From the NCBI GenBank assembly GCA_023453795.1, contig JAEXSP010000004.1, forward strand, positions 172,899-236,898: DNA of 64,000 nt, read 5' to 3'. A model generated the notes under the pieces. The model ran no database searches. It saw nothing but the letters and a program-made list of their open reading frames with translations, and had not been told where the DNA came from. Shown here piece after piece: positions 1-8,767 of the stretch. Both the position numbers and the translations under genes were made by a program. Each line of letters opens with the position of its first letter. The stretch's first letter is position 1. Source of the stretch: Bacillota bacterium (lineage in GTDB: Bacteria; Bacillota; Clostridia; Acetivibrionales; JAEXSP01).

Positions 1-254
1 TGAATGTGAACTGGTGGAAATTCAACGGTGCTCCAACATTAAAATATGGTGATCTTGATGGCAGCGGCGGCGTAGATGCACTTGATTTATCATTGATGAA
101 GCAGTACATGCTCAAGTCGATAACAGAATTTCCTTCTGCTGACGGTTTAAAAGCAGCTGATGTTGACGCCAGCGGCGGAATAGATGCTCTTGATTTTTCA
201 CTTATAAAGCAGTATCTGCTTAAAATGATTAATAAATTCCCCGCAGAGGTGTAG
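1..254 (+). CDS. CBM6-dockerin protein, C-terminal end only (5' end outside window)
   Basis: The reading frame is open from base 3 and ends at TAG 252-254. The first residues (NVNWWKF) match the last strand of the CBM6 modules seen in the following genes. They are followed by a complete type I dockerin of two calcium-binding repeats, GDLDGSGGVDALD and ADVDASGGIDALD, each followed by a K-Q-Y helix. The dockerin anchors a secreted enzyme to scaffoldin cohesins. Both repeats carry the A-L recognition pair, whereas the next genes mostly have A-M in repeat 1. The catalytic domain lies upstream of the window, so its activity cannot be stated. Same strand and operon as the next eight genes. Confidence 0.9.
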   Translation, partial: NVNWWKFNGAPTLKYGDLDGSGGVDALDLSLMKQYMLKSITEFPSADGLKAADVDASGGIDALDFSLIKQYLLKMINKFPAEV

Positions 255-298
255 TACAAAGTATAGGTTAAATAACAAATATTAGGGAGGAAATGGAA

Positions 299-1801
299 AT
301 GAAAATTAAAACCTTAATGGAAAAATTAAGTGGGAAAATGATACATGCATTTCTGGTTTTGGCAGTGGCTTTCGCATTGCCTGTAAGCGTAATGGCGGCC
401 GATACACTTCCGGCTACACCACCGTCAGGTTATGATGTAGCCCAGAGCAGTATTGCGCATGGTCAGGTCAGTTATATTACTTATCAGTCCACGGCTACAA
501 ACAGCCAGAGGAGGGCGAGAATTTATCTGCCACCAAATTATTCAACGAGCAACAAATACAGTGTCATGTATTTACTGCACGGCATCGGCGGAAATGAAGA
601 CGAGTGGTACACTAACGGTGCACCGAATGTTATCCTTGATAATCTCATAGCAGCCAAAAAAATCCAACCGTTTATCCTTGTACTTCCGAATGGTAATGCT
701 ACAGGAACAGGAGTATCTGATGGATGGGAGAATTTTACGAACGATTTGTTCAATTGCCTCATTCCATATGTCGAATCACATTATCCTGTTTATACAGACC
801 GCCAGCATCGTGCACTTGCAGGTCTCTCAATGGGCGGCGGACAAACCTTCAATAATGGGCTGACACATCTGAATATGTTCCCATATATCGGATCATTTTC
901 TGCAGCACCAAACACTAAATCTAATTCCGTTCTGTTCCCTGATGGTGGGACTGCAGCTAAGCAGCAGCTGAAATTATTGTTTATTTCTTACGGAACCAAT
1001 GACAACCTTATCAATTACGGTACAGGGGTTCACACTTTCTGTGATTCAAAGGGTATTCCCAATACCTATTGGCTCATCCAGGGAGCAGGACATGATTGGA
1101 ACGTATGGAAGCAAAGCCTGTGGAATTTTTCACAAATGGCATGTGCTGCAGGATTTACGGATAATCAACCTCCAGAACCGATTTCACCTTTTGAAAAGGT
1201 TGAAGCAGAGAATTACAGCGAACAGTCAGGAATCCAGACCGAAACCTGTACAGATACGGATGGCGGTCAAAATATCGGATATATCGAGAATGGCGATTAT
1301 GTCGTTTACAAAAATGTTGATTTCGGTACAGGTGCAACAAGCTTTCAGGCTAGAGTAGCAAGTAACAACACAGCCGAAAGCAGTATAGAGATCAGGCTTG
1401 ACAGTATTTCCGGTACTTTAGTGGGGTATTGTCCGGTTGCAGGAACTGGCGGCTGGCAGACTTGGAAAGATGTAAAGTGCAGTGTTAGCGGAGTAAGTGG
1501 AAAGCATGATCTATATCTGAAATTCACAGGAGGAAGCAGCTACCTGTTAAATTTGAATTGGTGGAAGTTCGGAAAAGATAATAATGTCATTGTGGGAGAT
1601 CTCAACGGTGATACCTATGTTGATGCAATGGACCTTGCATTGATTAAAATGTATCTTCTCGGTTCGGTTAAAGATTTTCCGGTTGAAAATGACCTTGTGG
1701 CTGCGGATGTGAATGCTGACAATGCAGTAGATGCTCTTGATTTTGCAGTTCTCAAACAGTATCTGCTGCATATCATACCGCAATTGCCTTATAAGCCTTA
1801 A
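299..1801 (+). CDS. Secreted CE1-type esterase (feruloyl/acetyl esterase) with CBM6 and dockerin
   Basis: Start chosen at ATG 299 because GGGAGG (285-290) is 8 nt upstream; ATG 293 would be only 2 nt away. Domains in order: signal peptide (about 1-34, ending VMA-A), alpha/beta hydrolase of the CE1 esterase-D type (about 50-285), CBM6 (about 295-425), dockerin (about 433-500). The nucleophile is Ser177 in GLSMGG, with Asp235 (GTND) and His265 (GAGHDW) as likely triad partners. CE1 enzymes release feruloyl or acetyl groups from arabinoxylan; CBM6 binds xylan-type polysaccharides. Dockerin repeat 1 has A-M (VDAMDLA) and repeat 2 A-L. The family call is firm; feruloyl versus acetyl specificity is not decided by sequence alone. 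Confidence 0.88.
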   Translation: MKIKTLMEKLSGKMIHAFLVLAVAFALPVSVMAADTLPATPPSGYDVAQSSIAHGQVSYITYQSTATNSQRRARIYLPPNYSTSNKYSVMYLLHGIGGNEDEWYTNGAPNVILDNLIAAKKIQPFILVLPNGNATGTGVSDGWENFTNDLFNCLIPYVESHYPVYTDRQHRALAGLSMGGGQTFNNGLTHLNMFPYIGSFSAAPNTKSNSVLFPDGGTAAKQQLKLLFISYGTNDNLINYGTGVHTFCDSKGIPNTYWLIQGAGHDWNVWKQSLWNFSQMACAAGFTDNQPPEPISPFEKVEAENYSEQSGIQTETCTDTDGGQNIGYIENGDYVVYKNVDFGTGATSFQARVASNNTAESSIEIRLDSISGTLVGYCPVAGTGGWQTWKDVKCSVSGVSGKHDLYLKFTGGSSYLLNLNWWKFGKDNNVIVGDLNGDTYVDAMDLALIKMYLLGSVKDFPVENDLVAADVNADNAVDALDFAVLKQYLLHIIPQLPYKP

Positions 1802-1853
1802 AATATTTCGTTTTGGGGTTTGGTGAAACATGTATATTGAAAGGAGAGTATGC

Positions 1854-3563
1854 ATGACAAAAAGGTTAAAATGGCTGACTATGAAAAGATGTTCGGTATT
1901 TATTGCAGGATTAATTGCGTTAATGGTATTTCAAGGGACAGTATATGCTGCATCAGCATTCATTGACTACTGTACAGCAACACCGATTATAGAGTCCCTG
2001 TCTTCTACCTGCTGGGGCGCTGCAGATGTAGGTCCCCGTGATCAATCAAATGGATTGGAAGACAGAACCATGTCAAAGTATTGTTATTGGGATGGGGGAA
2101 TAATCAAGGGGCCTGACGGCAAGTATCATATGTTTGCAAGCCGATGGGATCAGAGTGCCGGCCACAACGGATGGTTCGGCTCTGTCGCCGTACATGCTAC
2201 AAGCTCTAACCTGTATGGGCCTTATACCGATCAGGGTATGTGCTGGCCGAACGATCAGGGTGGTAAAGGCCATAATGTGGTTCCTTTTCAGTTGAAGGAC
2301 GGGCGGTATGCCATACTTGTGAGCGAAACCAGGCGGCCGGCGGATATTTTTGTATCCGATTCCCTAAATGGGCCATGGTCAAAGCTGGGTAGTGTATCGA
2401 TTGCTCAAAATGCTTATTCATCCCTTTATACAGCATCTAATGTTTACATTATGCTTCGTCCGGATGGACGTTATGAGTTGATTGAAAGAGATGCAGTAAT
2501 CGGTATTGCCGATAACGTATGCGGACCTTACACCATTCAAGGAACTAATATTTATGCAAATACTCCAGGCTGTCCGACGGGTAACATGGAAGATCCTTGT
2601 ATGTGGTACAGTGGCGGTCAGTATCATATTGTTGTCAATAAGTGGGACACTCGTAAGGCATATCACCTCACCTCCAAGGATGGCATCAGCAACTGGAAGC
2701 TGCAATCAGGTTATGCCTTTGACCCGACATCGAATTTTATCCGCTATACGAATGGTACGGCAAATCACTGGAATAAGCTGGAACGTCCTAATGTATACAT
2801 GGAGAACGGTCATGTGGTTGCGATGACACTGGCAGCAATAGATGTTGCTAAAGATAAGGAACTCGGCAACGACAAACATGGCAGCAAGGTTATTGTAATT
2901 CCATTTGACGGTGCAGGTTTGGATTTAGGCGGCGGTCCTATATCACCTTTTACAAAGGTTGAAGCAGAGAGATACGATGACCAATCGGGGATCCAAACTG
3001 AATCCTGTTCAGATACAAACGGAGGGGATGATGTCGGTTATATCGAGAATGGTGATTATGCAGTATACAATAATGTCGATTTTGGAACCGGAGCAACTAG
3101 TTTTCAGGCAAGAGTAGCCAGCAATAATGCAAACGGCGGAAAGATAGAAATAAGGCTTGATAGTGCTACCGGTACATTAGCAGGTACTTGTCCGGTTGCC
3201 TCGACTGGGGGCTGGCAGACTTGGGCCGATGTTAACTGCAAAATTGACAAGGTAAGCGGGAAACATGACCTATACCTGAAGTTTACAGGCGGAAGCAGCT
3301 ACCTTTTCAACGTTAACTGGTTTGTATTCGGTAAAGAAGAAGCGCCTGTAACTGTAGGAGATCTGAACGGAGATACCTATGTTGATGCAATGGACTTTGC
3401 ATTGATGAAAATGTATCTTCTAGGCTCGATTAAAGATTTTCCTGTGGATAATGACCTTCAGGCTGCGGATGTGAATCTTGATAAAGCTGTAGATGCACTT
3501 GACTTTGCTGTATTCAAGCAATACCTGCTGCATGCTATACCGGAATTGCCTTATAATCCGTAA
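1854..3563 (+). CDS. Secreted GH43-like beta-propeller glycosidase with CBM6 and dockerin
   Basis: Start at ATG 1854, 7 nt after AAGGAG; a longer in-frame start at 1830 has no good binding site. Signal peptide about 1-32. The catalytic region (about 35-365) reads as a five-bladed propeller of clan GH-F/GH-J type, with candidate acidic residues Asp80 (YWDGG), Asp247 (MEDP) and Glu310 (KLERP) in the usual base/modulator/acid order. CBM6 about 370-495, dockerin about 500-569. The motifs differ clearly from the standard GH43 enzyme at 8768, so this may be a divergent GH43 subfamily or a GH117-like family. Context suggests a side-chain glycosidase for arabinoxylan. Substrate not predictable from sequence. 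Confidence 0.75.
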   Translation: MTKRLKWLTMKRCSVFIAGLIALMVFQGTVYAASAFIDYCTATPIIESLSSTCWGAADVGPRDQSNGLEDRTMSKYCYWDGGIIKGPDGKYHMFASRWDQSAGHNGWFGSVAVHATSSNLYGPYTDQGMCWPNDQGGKGHNVVPFQLKDGRYAILVSETRRPADIFVSDSLNGPWSKLGSVSIAQNAYSSLYTASNVYIMLRPDGRYELIERDAVIGIADNVCGPYTIQGTNIYANTPGCPTGNMEDPCMWYSGGQYHIVVNKWDTRKAYHLTSKDGISNWKLQSGYAFDPTSNFIRYTNGTANHWNKLERPNVYMENGHVVAMTLAAIDVAKDKELGNDKHGSKVIVIPFDGAGLDLGGGPISPFTKVEAERYDDQSGIQTESCSDTNGGDDVGYIENGDYAVYNNVDFGTGATSFQARVASNNANGGKIEIRLDSATGTLAGTCPVASTGGWQTWADVNCKIDKVSGKHDLYLKFTGGSSYLFNVNWFVFGKEEAPVTVGDLNGDTYVDAMDFALMKMYLLGSIKDFPVDNDLQAADVNLDKAVDALDFAVFKQYLLHAIPELPYNP

Positions 3564-3590
3564 AGATAATCAGTTCTTAAGGGTGATTCC

Positions 3591-3639
3591 TTCCGGTCGG
3601 GAAAATCAAATCTTATAAGGTTTTGTTTCCCGGCCGGAA
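3591..3639 (+). other. Intergenic stem-loop between two xyl-doc genes
   Basis: TTCCGGTCGGGAAA (3591-3604) pairs with TTTCCCGGCCGGAA (3626-3639) with one G-T pair; the loop contains a second near-palindrome (AAATCTTATAAGGTTT). No U-run follows directly, so it is more likely an RNA stability or processing element than a terminator. It lies 24 nt after a stop codon, inside an operon that clearly continues. Confidence 0.7.
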
Positions 3640-3765
3640 ATCACTATTTTAAATGAGAAATTTTGTGCAATAATAAACTGCTGCATTTCAGGTTTTAAGT
3701 AAATGAAACTTGAAGTAAACGGTTTATTGTATTTTGCAAAATCCATAAAAAGGAAGGGAAGAATT

Positions 3766-5397
3766 ATGAGAAAGTTAATGAAAAGAGGTTTATCAATTAT
3801 TACCGGATTTGTTTTAACACTGTCATTAATCGGACCTGCAGCTAGTGCAGAACCGATTGCCAATCCGTCGTGGACAGTTGATGATCCGGTTGTTTTTCAC
3901 GGACAGTGCCTGCCGTATGATTATTATGCAGCAAAAGACCCGACAATTGTTTACTACAACGGCAAATATCTGGTTTATTACACCGGCGCAAATCAAAGCG
4001 GCGGATGGCAGATGTGCTTTACGTCTGCATCTACGGTTGCCGAACTGAAAACAGCAAAACGCACCTATATGAGTAAAATCGGTGAAAGCTATTTCTGCGC
4101 ACCCGAATTATTCTATTACGAGCCTCAGAAATTATGGTATCTTGTTTACCAGGACGGAACTTATGGTGCAGCTTATTCAACATCTACAGATCCGACTGAC
4201 CCCAATTCATGGGCTGGGCCTAAATCCTTCGGTATATCCGGAAATATGGGCTGGGATTATTATATAATCTGCGACGATCAAAATGCTTATATGTACAATA
4301 CACCAAGTGATGGTTCTGGCAAATTGTATATGCGCAAGACCTCCCTTGCAAATTTCCCTAAAGGCTGGGGTAGCCCAACAGTTGCCTGCTCTAACGTTTT
4401 TGAAGCAGCGGCAGTCTATAAAAGTCTTGCCGACGGTCAGTACTATCTGCTTGTAGAAGCCATGATAGACGGAAGAAGCTATGAGTTGTTCAAATCTTCC
4501 AGTGCCGGGGGTCCATGGACACTGGTTAATAATAAATGGGCAACAAAGGGTAATCTTACCAAATACAATGGGACTAAGTGGACAACTAACGTTTCACACG
4601 GCGAATTAATCCGTGCAGGTTACAACCAGAAGCTTGAAATTAATGACATCAACAAGGTTGATTTCTTCATCCAGGGTACTACAAACATGTCGGGTGAATA
4701 CCAACAGATTAAATGGGATTTGGGCCTTATCAGAAATTACACCCCGGGTCCTATTCAAGATCCAGACCCGATATCGGCCTTTAATAAAATTGAAGCAGAA
4801 AATTACAGCATCCAATCGGGAGTCGATACCGAAACCTGTACAGATACCGATGGCGGACAGGATGTTGGATATATCGAGAACGGTGATTATATAGCATTCA
4901 AAAATGTTGATTTCGGCACCGGTGCTACAGGCTTCCAAGCCAGAGTAGCCAGTGCGACCAGCGGAGGAAAGATTGAGCTCCATCTTGACAGTATTTCCGG
5001 TACTTTAGTAGGGACATGTTCAGTTGCAGGAACCAGCGGATGGCAGGCTTGGACCGATGTAAAATGCAATGTCAGCGGAGCAACCGGAAAACATGACTTA
5101 TATCTCAAATTTACCGGCGATAGCGGATACTTATTTAACTTTAACTGGTTCAAATTCTCCGCTTTACCAACTACTATTGTAGGAGATCTTGATGGAGATA
5201 CCCGTGTGGATGCGATGGACTTTGCATTGATGAAAATGTATATGCTTGGTTCAATCAAGGATTTTCCAGTAGAAAATGACATTGTAGCTGCGGATCTGAA
5301 TGCTGACAAGGCAATTGACGCACTTGATTTTGCCGTATTCAAGCAGTACCTGCTGGGAAGTATAAAAACATTACCATATATTCCTTCAGCACAATAA
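3766..5397 (+). CDS. Secreted GH62 alpha-L-arabinofuranosidase with CBM6 and dockerin
   Basis: Start at ATG 3766 after AAGGAAGGGAAG; an upstream in-frame ATG at 3703 would add 21 residues ahead of an obvious signal peptide (MRKLMKRGLS..., cleavage near ASA-E). The catalytic domain (about 30-325) carries GH62 hallmarks: KDPT with Asp58 (expected general base), WDYYIICDD with Asp164, and FEAAAV with Glu213 (expected acid), plus the conserved SHGELIRAGYNQ segment. GH62 enzymes remove arabinose from arabinoxylan. CBM6 about 335-460, dockerin about 470-540 (repeat 1 A-M, repeat 2 A-L). Followed by a 300-nt gap with a stem-loop. Confidence 0.92.
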   Translation: MRKLMKRGLSIITGFVLTLSLIGPAASAEPIANPSWTVDDPVVFHGQCLPYDYYAAKDPTIVYYNGKYLVYYTGANQSGGWQMCFTSASTVAELKTAKRTYMSKIGESYFCAPELFYYEPQKLWYLVYQDGTYGAAYSTSTDPTDPNSWAGPKSFGISGNMGWDYYIICDDQNAYMYNTPSDGSGKLYMRKTSLANFPKGWGSPTVACSNVFEAAAVYKSLADGQYYLLVEAMIDGRSYELFKSSSAGGPWTLVNNKWATKGNLTKYNGTKWTTNVSHGELIRAGYNQKLEINDINKVDFFIQGTTNMSGEYQQIKWDLGLIRNYTPGPIQDPDPISAFNKIEAENYSIQSGVDTETCTDTDGGQDVGYIENGDYIAFKNVDFGTGATGFQARVASATSGGKIELHLDSISGTLVGTCSVAGTSGWQAWTDVKCNVSGATGKHDLYLKFTGDSGYLFNFNWFKFSALPTTIVGDLDGDTRVDAMDFALMKMYMLGSIKDFPVENDIVAADLNADKAIDALDFAVFKQYLLGSIKTLPYIPSAQ

Positions 5398-5440
5398 TAA
5401 GCTACTTAATTTCAGATTGAATTGTTAGCGGCAGTATGAT

Positions 5441-5479
5441 TAATATTCGGCACTGCACCAAATGTGGTGCCGAATATTA
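5441..5479 (+). other. Perfect 13-bp intergenic stem-loop
   Basis: TAATATTCGGCAC (5441-5453) and GTGCCGAATATTA (5467-5479) are perfect inverted repeats; the loop adds a 3-bp CAC/GTG inner stem. It sits in the 301-nt gap 5398-5698, which otherwise holds no gene I can support (a 71-codon open frame at 5462-5677 lacks a binding site and begins inside the hairpin). The T content downstream is too low for a classical terminator. Confidence 0.75.
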
Positions 5480-5698
5480 AAATCTTTGTATAACTTATGC
5501 AATAAAACACAGCTTTGCTGTTATTCTTTCCTGCTTTGTCGTACCTGCTTTTGCAAGTCAAAACAGGACTATAAAAGCAGTCCTCCGGCAGGTTACCGTA
5601 TAAACCTTAAAGATAGAGAGAAAAAAAGTTTTTTCCCGACTGTGAAGCTAACAAACCTTGTAGAACTGCGGAATTAGGATCCAATGGAGAAAGTAGGT

Positions 5699-8600
5699 AT
5701 GCTAATGAAAATTATAAAAAAAATCCTGGTTTGTCTTTTAGCCCTTGGCATAGTCTTTTCAGGGGTTGGACCACTAAAGGTGTCACGGGTACAGGCTTTG
5801 TCAGTAGGAAGCTACATAACTGATGCGAACGGGGTTACATTTACTATGAACACCGGTTGTATGAGATTGCAGGTGTGTAAGGAAGATATTATCAGAGTGC
5901 AATATACCACGGCTTCTTCCATACCTGCCAAAACATCATTGTCCGTTAATAAGGTCTGGTCAGCACCCGATTTTAGCGTCTCGGAAAATGCGGGTACAGT
6001 GACTATTGCTACCTCACGAATGAAGGCTAAGGTCAACAGGAGTAACGGTTCAATCAGCTATACCGATCTGAATGACAATATTATCTTGTCGGAAGACAGT
6101 ACATACAGTAAAACCATGACGTCGGCAACTGTCGAGGGAGTCAGCACCAATAAGATCGAAACTTTGTTTAACTCACCTGCAGATGAAGCCCTTTATGGAC
6201 TTGGTCAGTTTCAGGACAATGTGATTAATCGTAAAGGAACTAAACGGCATATGATAAATGTAAATACTGAGATTTGCATTCCAATGCTGGTTTCCAATAA
6301 GGGTTACGGGATATTTTGGGACAACTATTCAACCTCGGATTTTTACGGAGCCGAATCAAATAATACCAAATACAAATACGTGTCCGAAGCCGGAGATTTG
6401 GTGGATTACTATTTCTTTTACGGCCCCGGTATAGACAAGGTAGTAGCATTATACCGAACAGCTACCGGAGCAGCTCCGTTATTCCCCAAATGGGCCTACG
6501 GACTTTTCCAATCAAAGGACAAGTATACCAGCCAGTCGGAGCTGCTTGCCGTCAAGGACGGGTATAGGAATAACAAGATTCCGTTGGATTGTATTGTTCA
6601 GGATTGGGATTACTGGACTCCATATACATGGGGGTCGCATTTTATGGATGAATCGCGCTATCCAGATCCGGAAGCACTTATGAACAATCTGCATAATGCC
6701 AATGTTCACGGGATGATATCCATCTGGCCGGAGTATGAATACACAAGCACACCTCGCAAGACAGGGGATCAAGATAACTATAATGCTCTGAACGCTATAG
6801 GGGCGTTGTTTCCAAGCGGAGGCAATCACCATTTTTATGATACTTTGAACCCAAACGCAAGGACTCTTGTATACAAGCAGATTTTTGACCGCCTTTTGGG
6901 TAAATACGGCTGGGACGGAATATGGGCAGATAATACCGAACCGCAGCCATATCCTGATTCTGTAAATATGAGGACTGTCAATACCGCTCTTGGTAAAGGA
7001 GCATTATACATCAACGCTTATCCTCTGGGCCACAGTCAGGCGTTGTATGAAGGCTGGCGCAAGATCGGTCCGAACCAGAAACGTGTCTTTGTCCTTACCC
7101 GCAGCGGGTTTGCCGGTCAGCAGCGTTATGGAACCACTTGCTGGTCAGGAGATATAAACTGTGATTTTGCCACCTTTGCAAAACAAATACCTGCCGGACT
7201 GAATTATTCGATAGCAGGTATGCCTTACTGGACTACTGATATCGGCGGTTATTGGGGGCATCCGGGTCGTGTGGACTGGTCCACAGCAGCTAATAACGAG
7301 CTGTTTACCCGCTGGTTCCAGTATGGAGCTTTTTGTCCGGTTTTCCGCATCCATGGAGGCGGTTCAAGAGAATTGTACGGTAACCAGTGGAGTGCCGCTA
7401 CCAAGGCCAACCTCCTCACCATTGACAATTTGCGCTACCGTTTGATGCCCTATACGTATTCGTTAGCATGGAAAGTCACTAATGAAGGTTACAGCATAAT
7501 GCGTCCTTTAGTTTTTGATTATCAGAATGATTCAAATGTGTTTAATATTCAAGATCAATTCTTATATGGCTCAGCTTTCCTTGTTAATCCGGTTGTCACC
7601 GCCGGTGCAACCAGCCGGTCTGTGTACCTTCCTTCAGGGACATGGTATGATTTCTGGACAGGTTCAACAGTTAACGGAGGGAGCAAAATAACAGCAAACG
7701 CGCCTTTGAGTCAGATACCTCTATTTGTAAAGGCAGGTTCGATTGTTCCCATGGGCCCGAATATTCAATATGCGGAAGAAAGTATTGATCCGTTGGAAAT
7801 TCGCATATACAAAGGCCAAAACGGGTCTTTCACACTCTATGAGGATGAGGGTGATACCTATAATTATGAAAACGGCAAGTACTCTCAAATTCCGTTTACC
7901 TGGAACGAGGCTACCCAGGAGTTAACAATCGGAGCAAGGACAGGAAGCTATAACGGTATGCCGGCTAATAGAAAGTTTAATATTGTATGGGTGACCCCCA
8001 ATCATGGTAATGGCGTCAATGTCAGTGCTGCTGATAAAGCGGTCAGCTATGATGGTACACAGGTCGTTGTAAGCAGTCCGGAATCAGAACCGATTTCAGC
8101 TTTTTCGCAGATCGAAGCCGAAAGCTTCACCACCCAGTCCGGAATCCAAACTGAAACTTGTTCAGATACAGACGGCGGGCTGGATGTCGGGTATATTGAG
8201 AACGGGGATTATGCAGTTTATAAGAATATCGACTTCAGTACCGGTATATCAGGCTTTGAAGCCAGAGTAGCAAGCTATACCAGCGGAGGCAGTATTGAGA
8301 TCAGGCTTGATAAAGCTGACGGTACTCTTGTAGGTACTTGTTCGGTCGCAGGAACCGGAGGATGGCAGACTTGGGCTGATGCCAAATGCAACGCCATAGG
8401 GGCAACCGGAAAACATGACTTATACCTTAAGTTTACAGGGGGAAGCGGTTATTTATTCAACCTTAACCGGTTCAAATTCTTACCGGCAGCGGGTGTTATT
8501 GTAGGAGATCTTGATGGAGATACCCGTGTAGATGCGATGGACTTTGCATTGATGAAAATGTATATGCTTGGTTCAATCAAGGACTTCCCGGTAGAAAATG

Positions 8601-8713
8601 ACCTTGTGGCTGCGGATCTGAATGCTGACAAGGCAATTGACGCACTTGATTTTGCGGTTTTCAAGCAATACCTTCTGGGTACTGTTAAGGAATTGCCTTA
8701 TACCGCACAATAA
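5699..8713 (+). CDS. Secreted GH31 alpha-glycosidase (alpha-xylosidase/alpha-glucosidase type) with CBM6 and dockerin
   Basis: Start set at ATG 5699, 8 nt after GGAGA; ATG 5684 and 5705 are alternatives. Signal peptide about 1-34. GH31 features: an N-terminal galactose-mutarotase-like sandwich (about 35-260), a TIM barrel with nucleophile Asp411 in IWADNTEP and acid/base Asp485 in WSGDI, and C-terminal beta domains to about 790. CBM6 about 800-925, dockerin about 935-1004. In a hemicellulose operon an alpha-xylosidase or exo-alpha-glycosidase on xyloglucan or glucuronoxylan oligomers is plausible, but specificity is inference. The dockerin DNA is nearly identical to that of the neighbours at 5170-5390 and 10760-10970. 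Confidence 0.9.
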   Translation: MLMKIIKKILVCLLALGIVFSGVGPLKVSRVQALSVGSYITDANGVTFTMNTGCMRLQVCKEDIIRVQYTTASSIPAKTSLSVNKVWSAPDFSVSENAGTVTIATSRMKAKVNRSNGSISYTDLNDNIILSEDSTYSKTMTSATVEGVSTNKIETLFNSPADEALYGLGQFQDNVINRKGTKRHMINVNTEICIPMLVSNKGYGIFWDNYSTSDFYGAESNNTKYKYVSEAGDLVDYYFFYGPGIDKVVALYRTATGAAPLFPKWAYGLFQSKDKYTSQSELLAVKDGYRNNKIPLDCIVQDWDYWTPYTWGSHFMDESRYPDPEALMNNLHNANVHGMISIWPEYEYTSTPRKTGDQDNYNALNAIGALFPSGGNHHFYDTLNPNARTLVYKQIFDRLLGKYGWDGIWADNTEPQPYPDSVNMRTVNTALGKGALYINAYPLGHSQALYEGWRKIGPNQKRVFVLTRSGFAGQQRYGTTCWSGDINCDFATFAKQIPAGLNYSIAGMPYWTTDIGGYWGHPGRVDWSTAANNELFTRWFQYGAFCPVFRIHGGGSRELYGNQWSAATKANLLTIDNLRYRLMPYTYSLAWKVTNEGYSIMRPLVFDYQNDSNVFNIQDQFLYGSAFLVNPVVTAGATSRSVYLPSGTWYDFWTGSTVNGGSKITANAPLSQIPLFVKAGSIVPMGPNIQYAEESIDPLEIRIYKGQNGSFTLYEDEGDTYNYENGKYSQIPFTWNEATQELTIGARTGSYNGMPANRKFNIVWVTPNHGNGVNVSAADKAVSYDGTQVVVSSPESEPISAFSQIEAESFTTQSGIQTETCSDTDGGLDVGYIENGDYAVYKNIDFSTGISGFEARVASYTSGGSIEIRLDKADGTLVGTCSVAGTGGWQTWADAKCNAIGATGKHDLYLKFTGGSGYLFNLNRFKFLPAAGVIVGDLDGDTRVDAMDFALMKMYMLGSIKDFPVENDLVAADLNADKAIDALDFAVFKQYLLGTVKELPYTAQ

Positions 8714-8767
8714 ATTAACTGAACTTATTTAATACCAAAATAAAAATTATGACGGGGGGATTTCAAG

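Noticed and set aside
5462..5677. A 71-codon open frame between the GH62 and GH31 genes
   Set aside because: No ribosome binding site, no recognisable product, and it starts inside a stem-loop.
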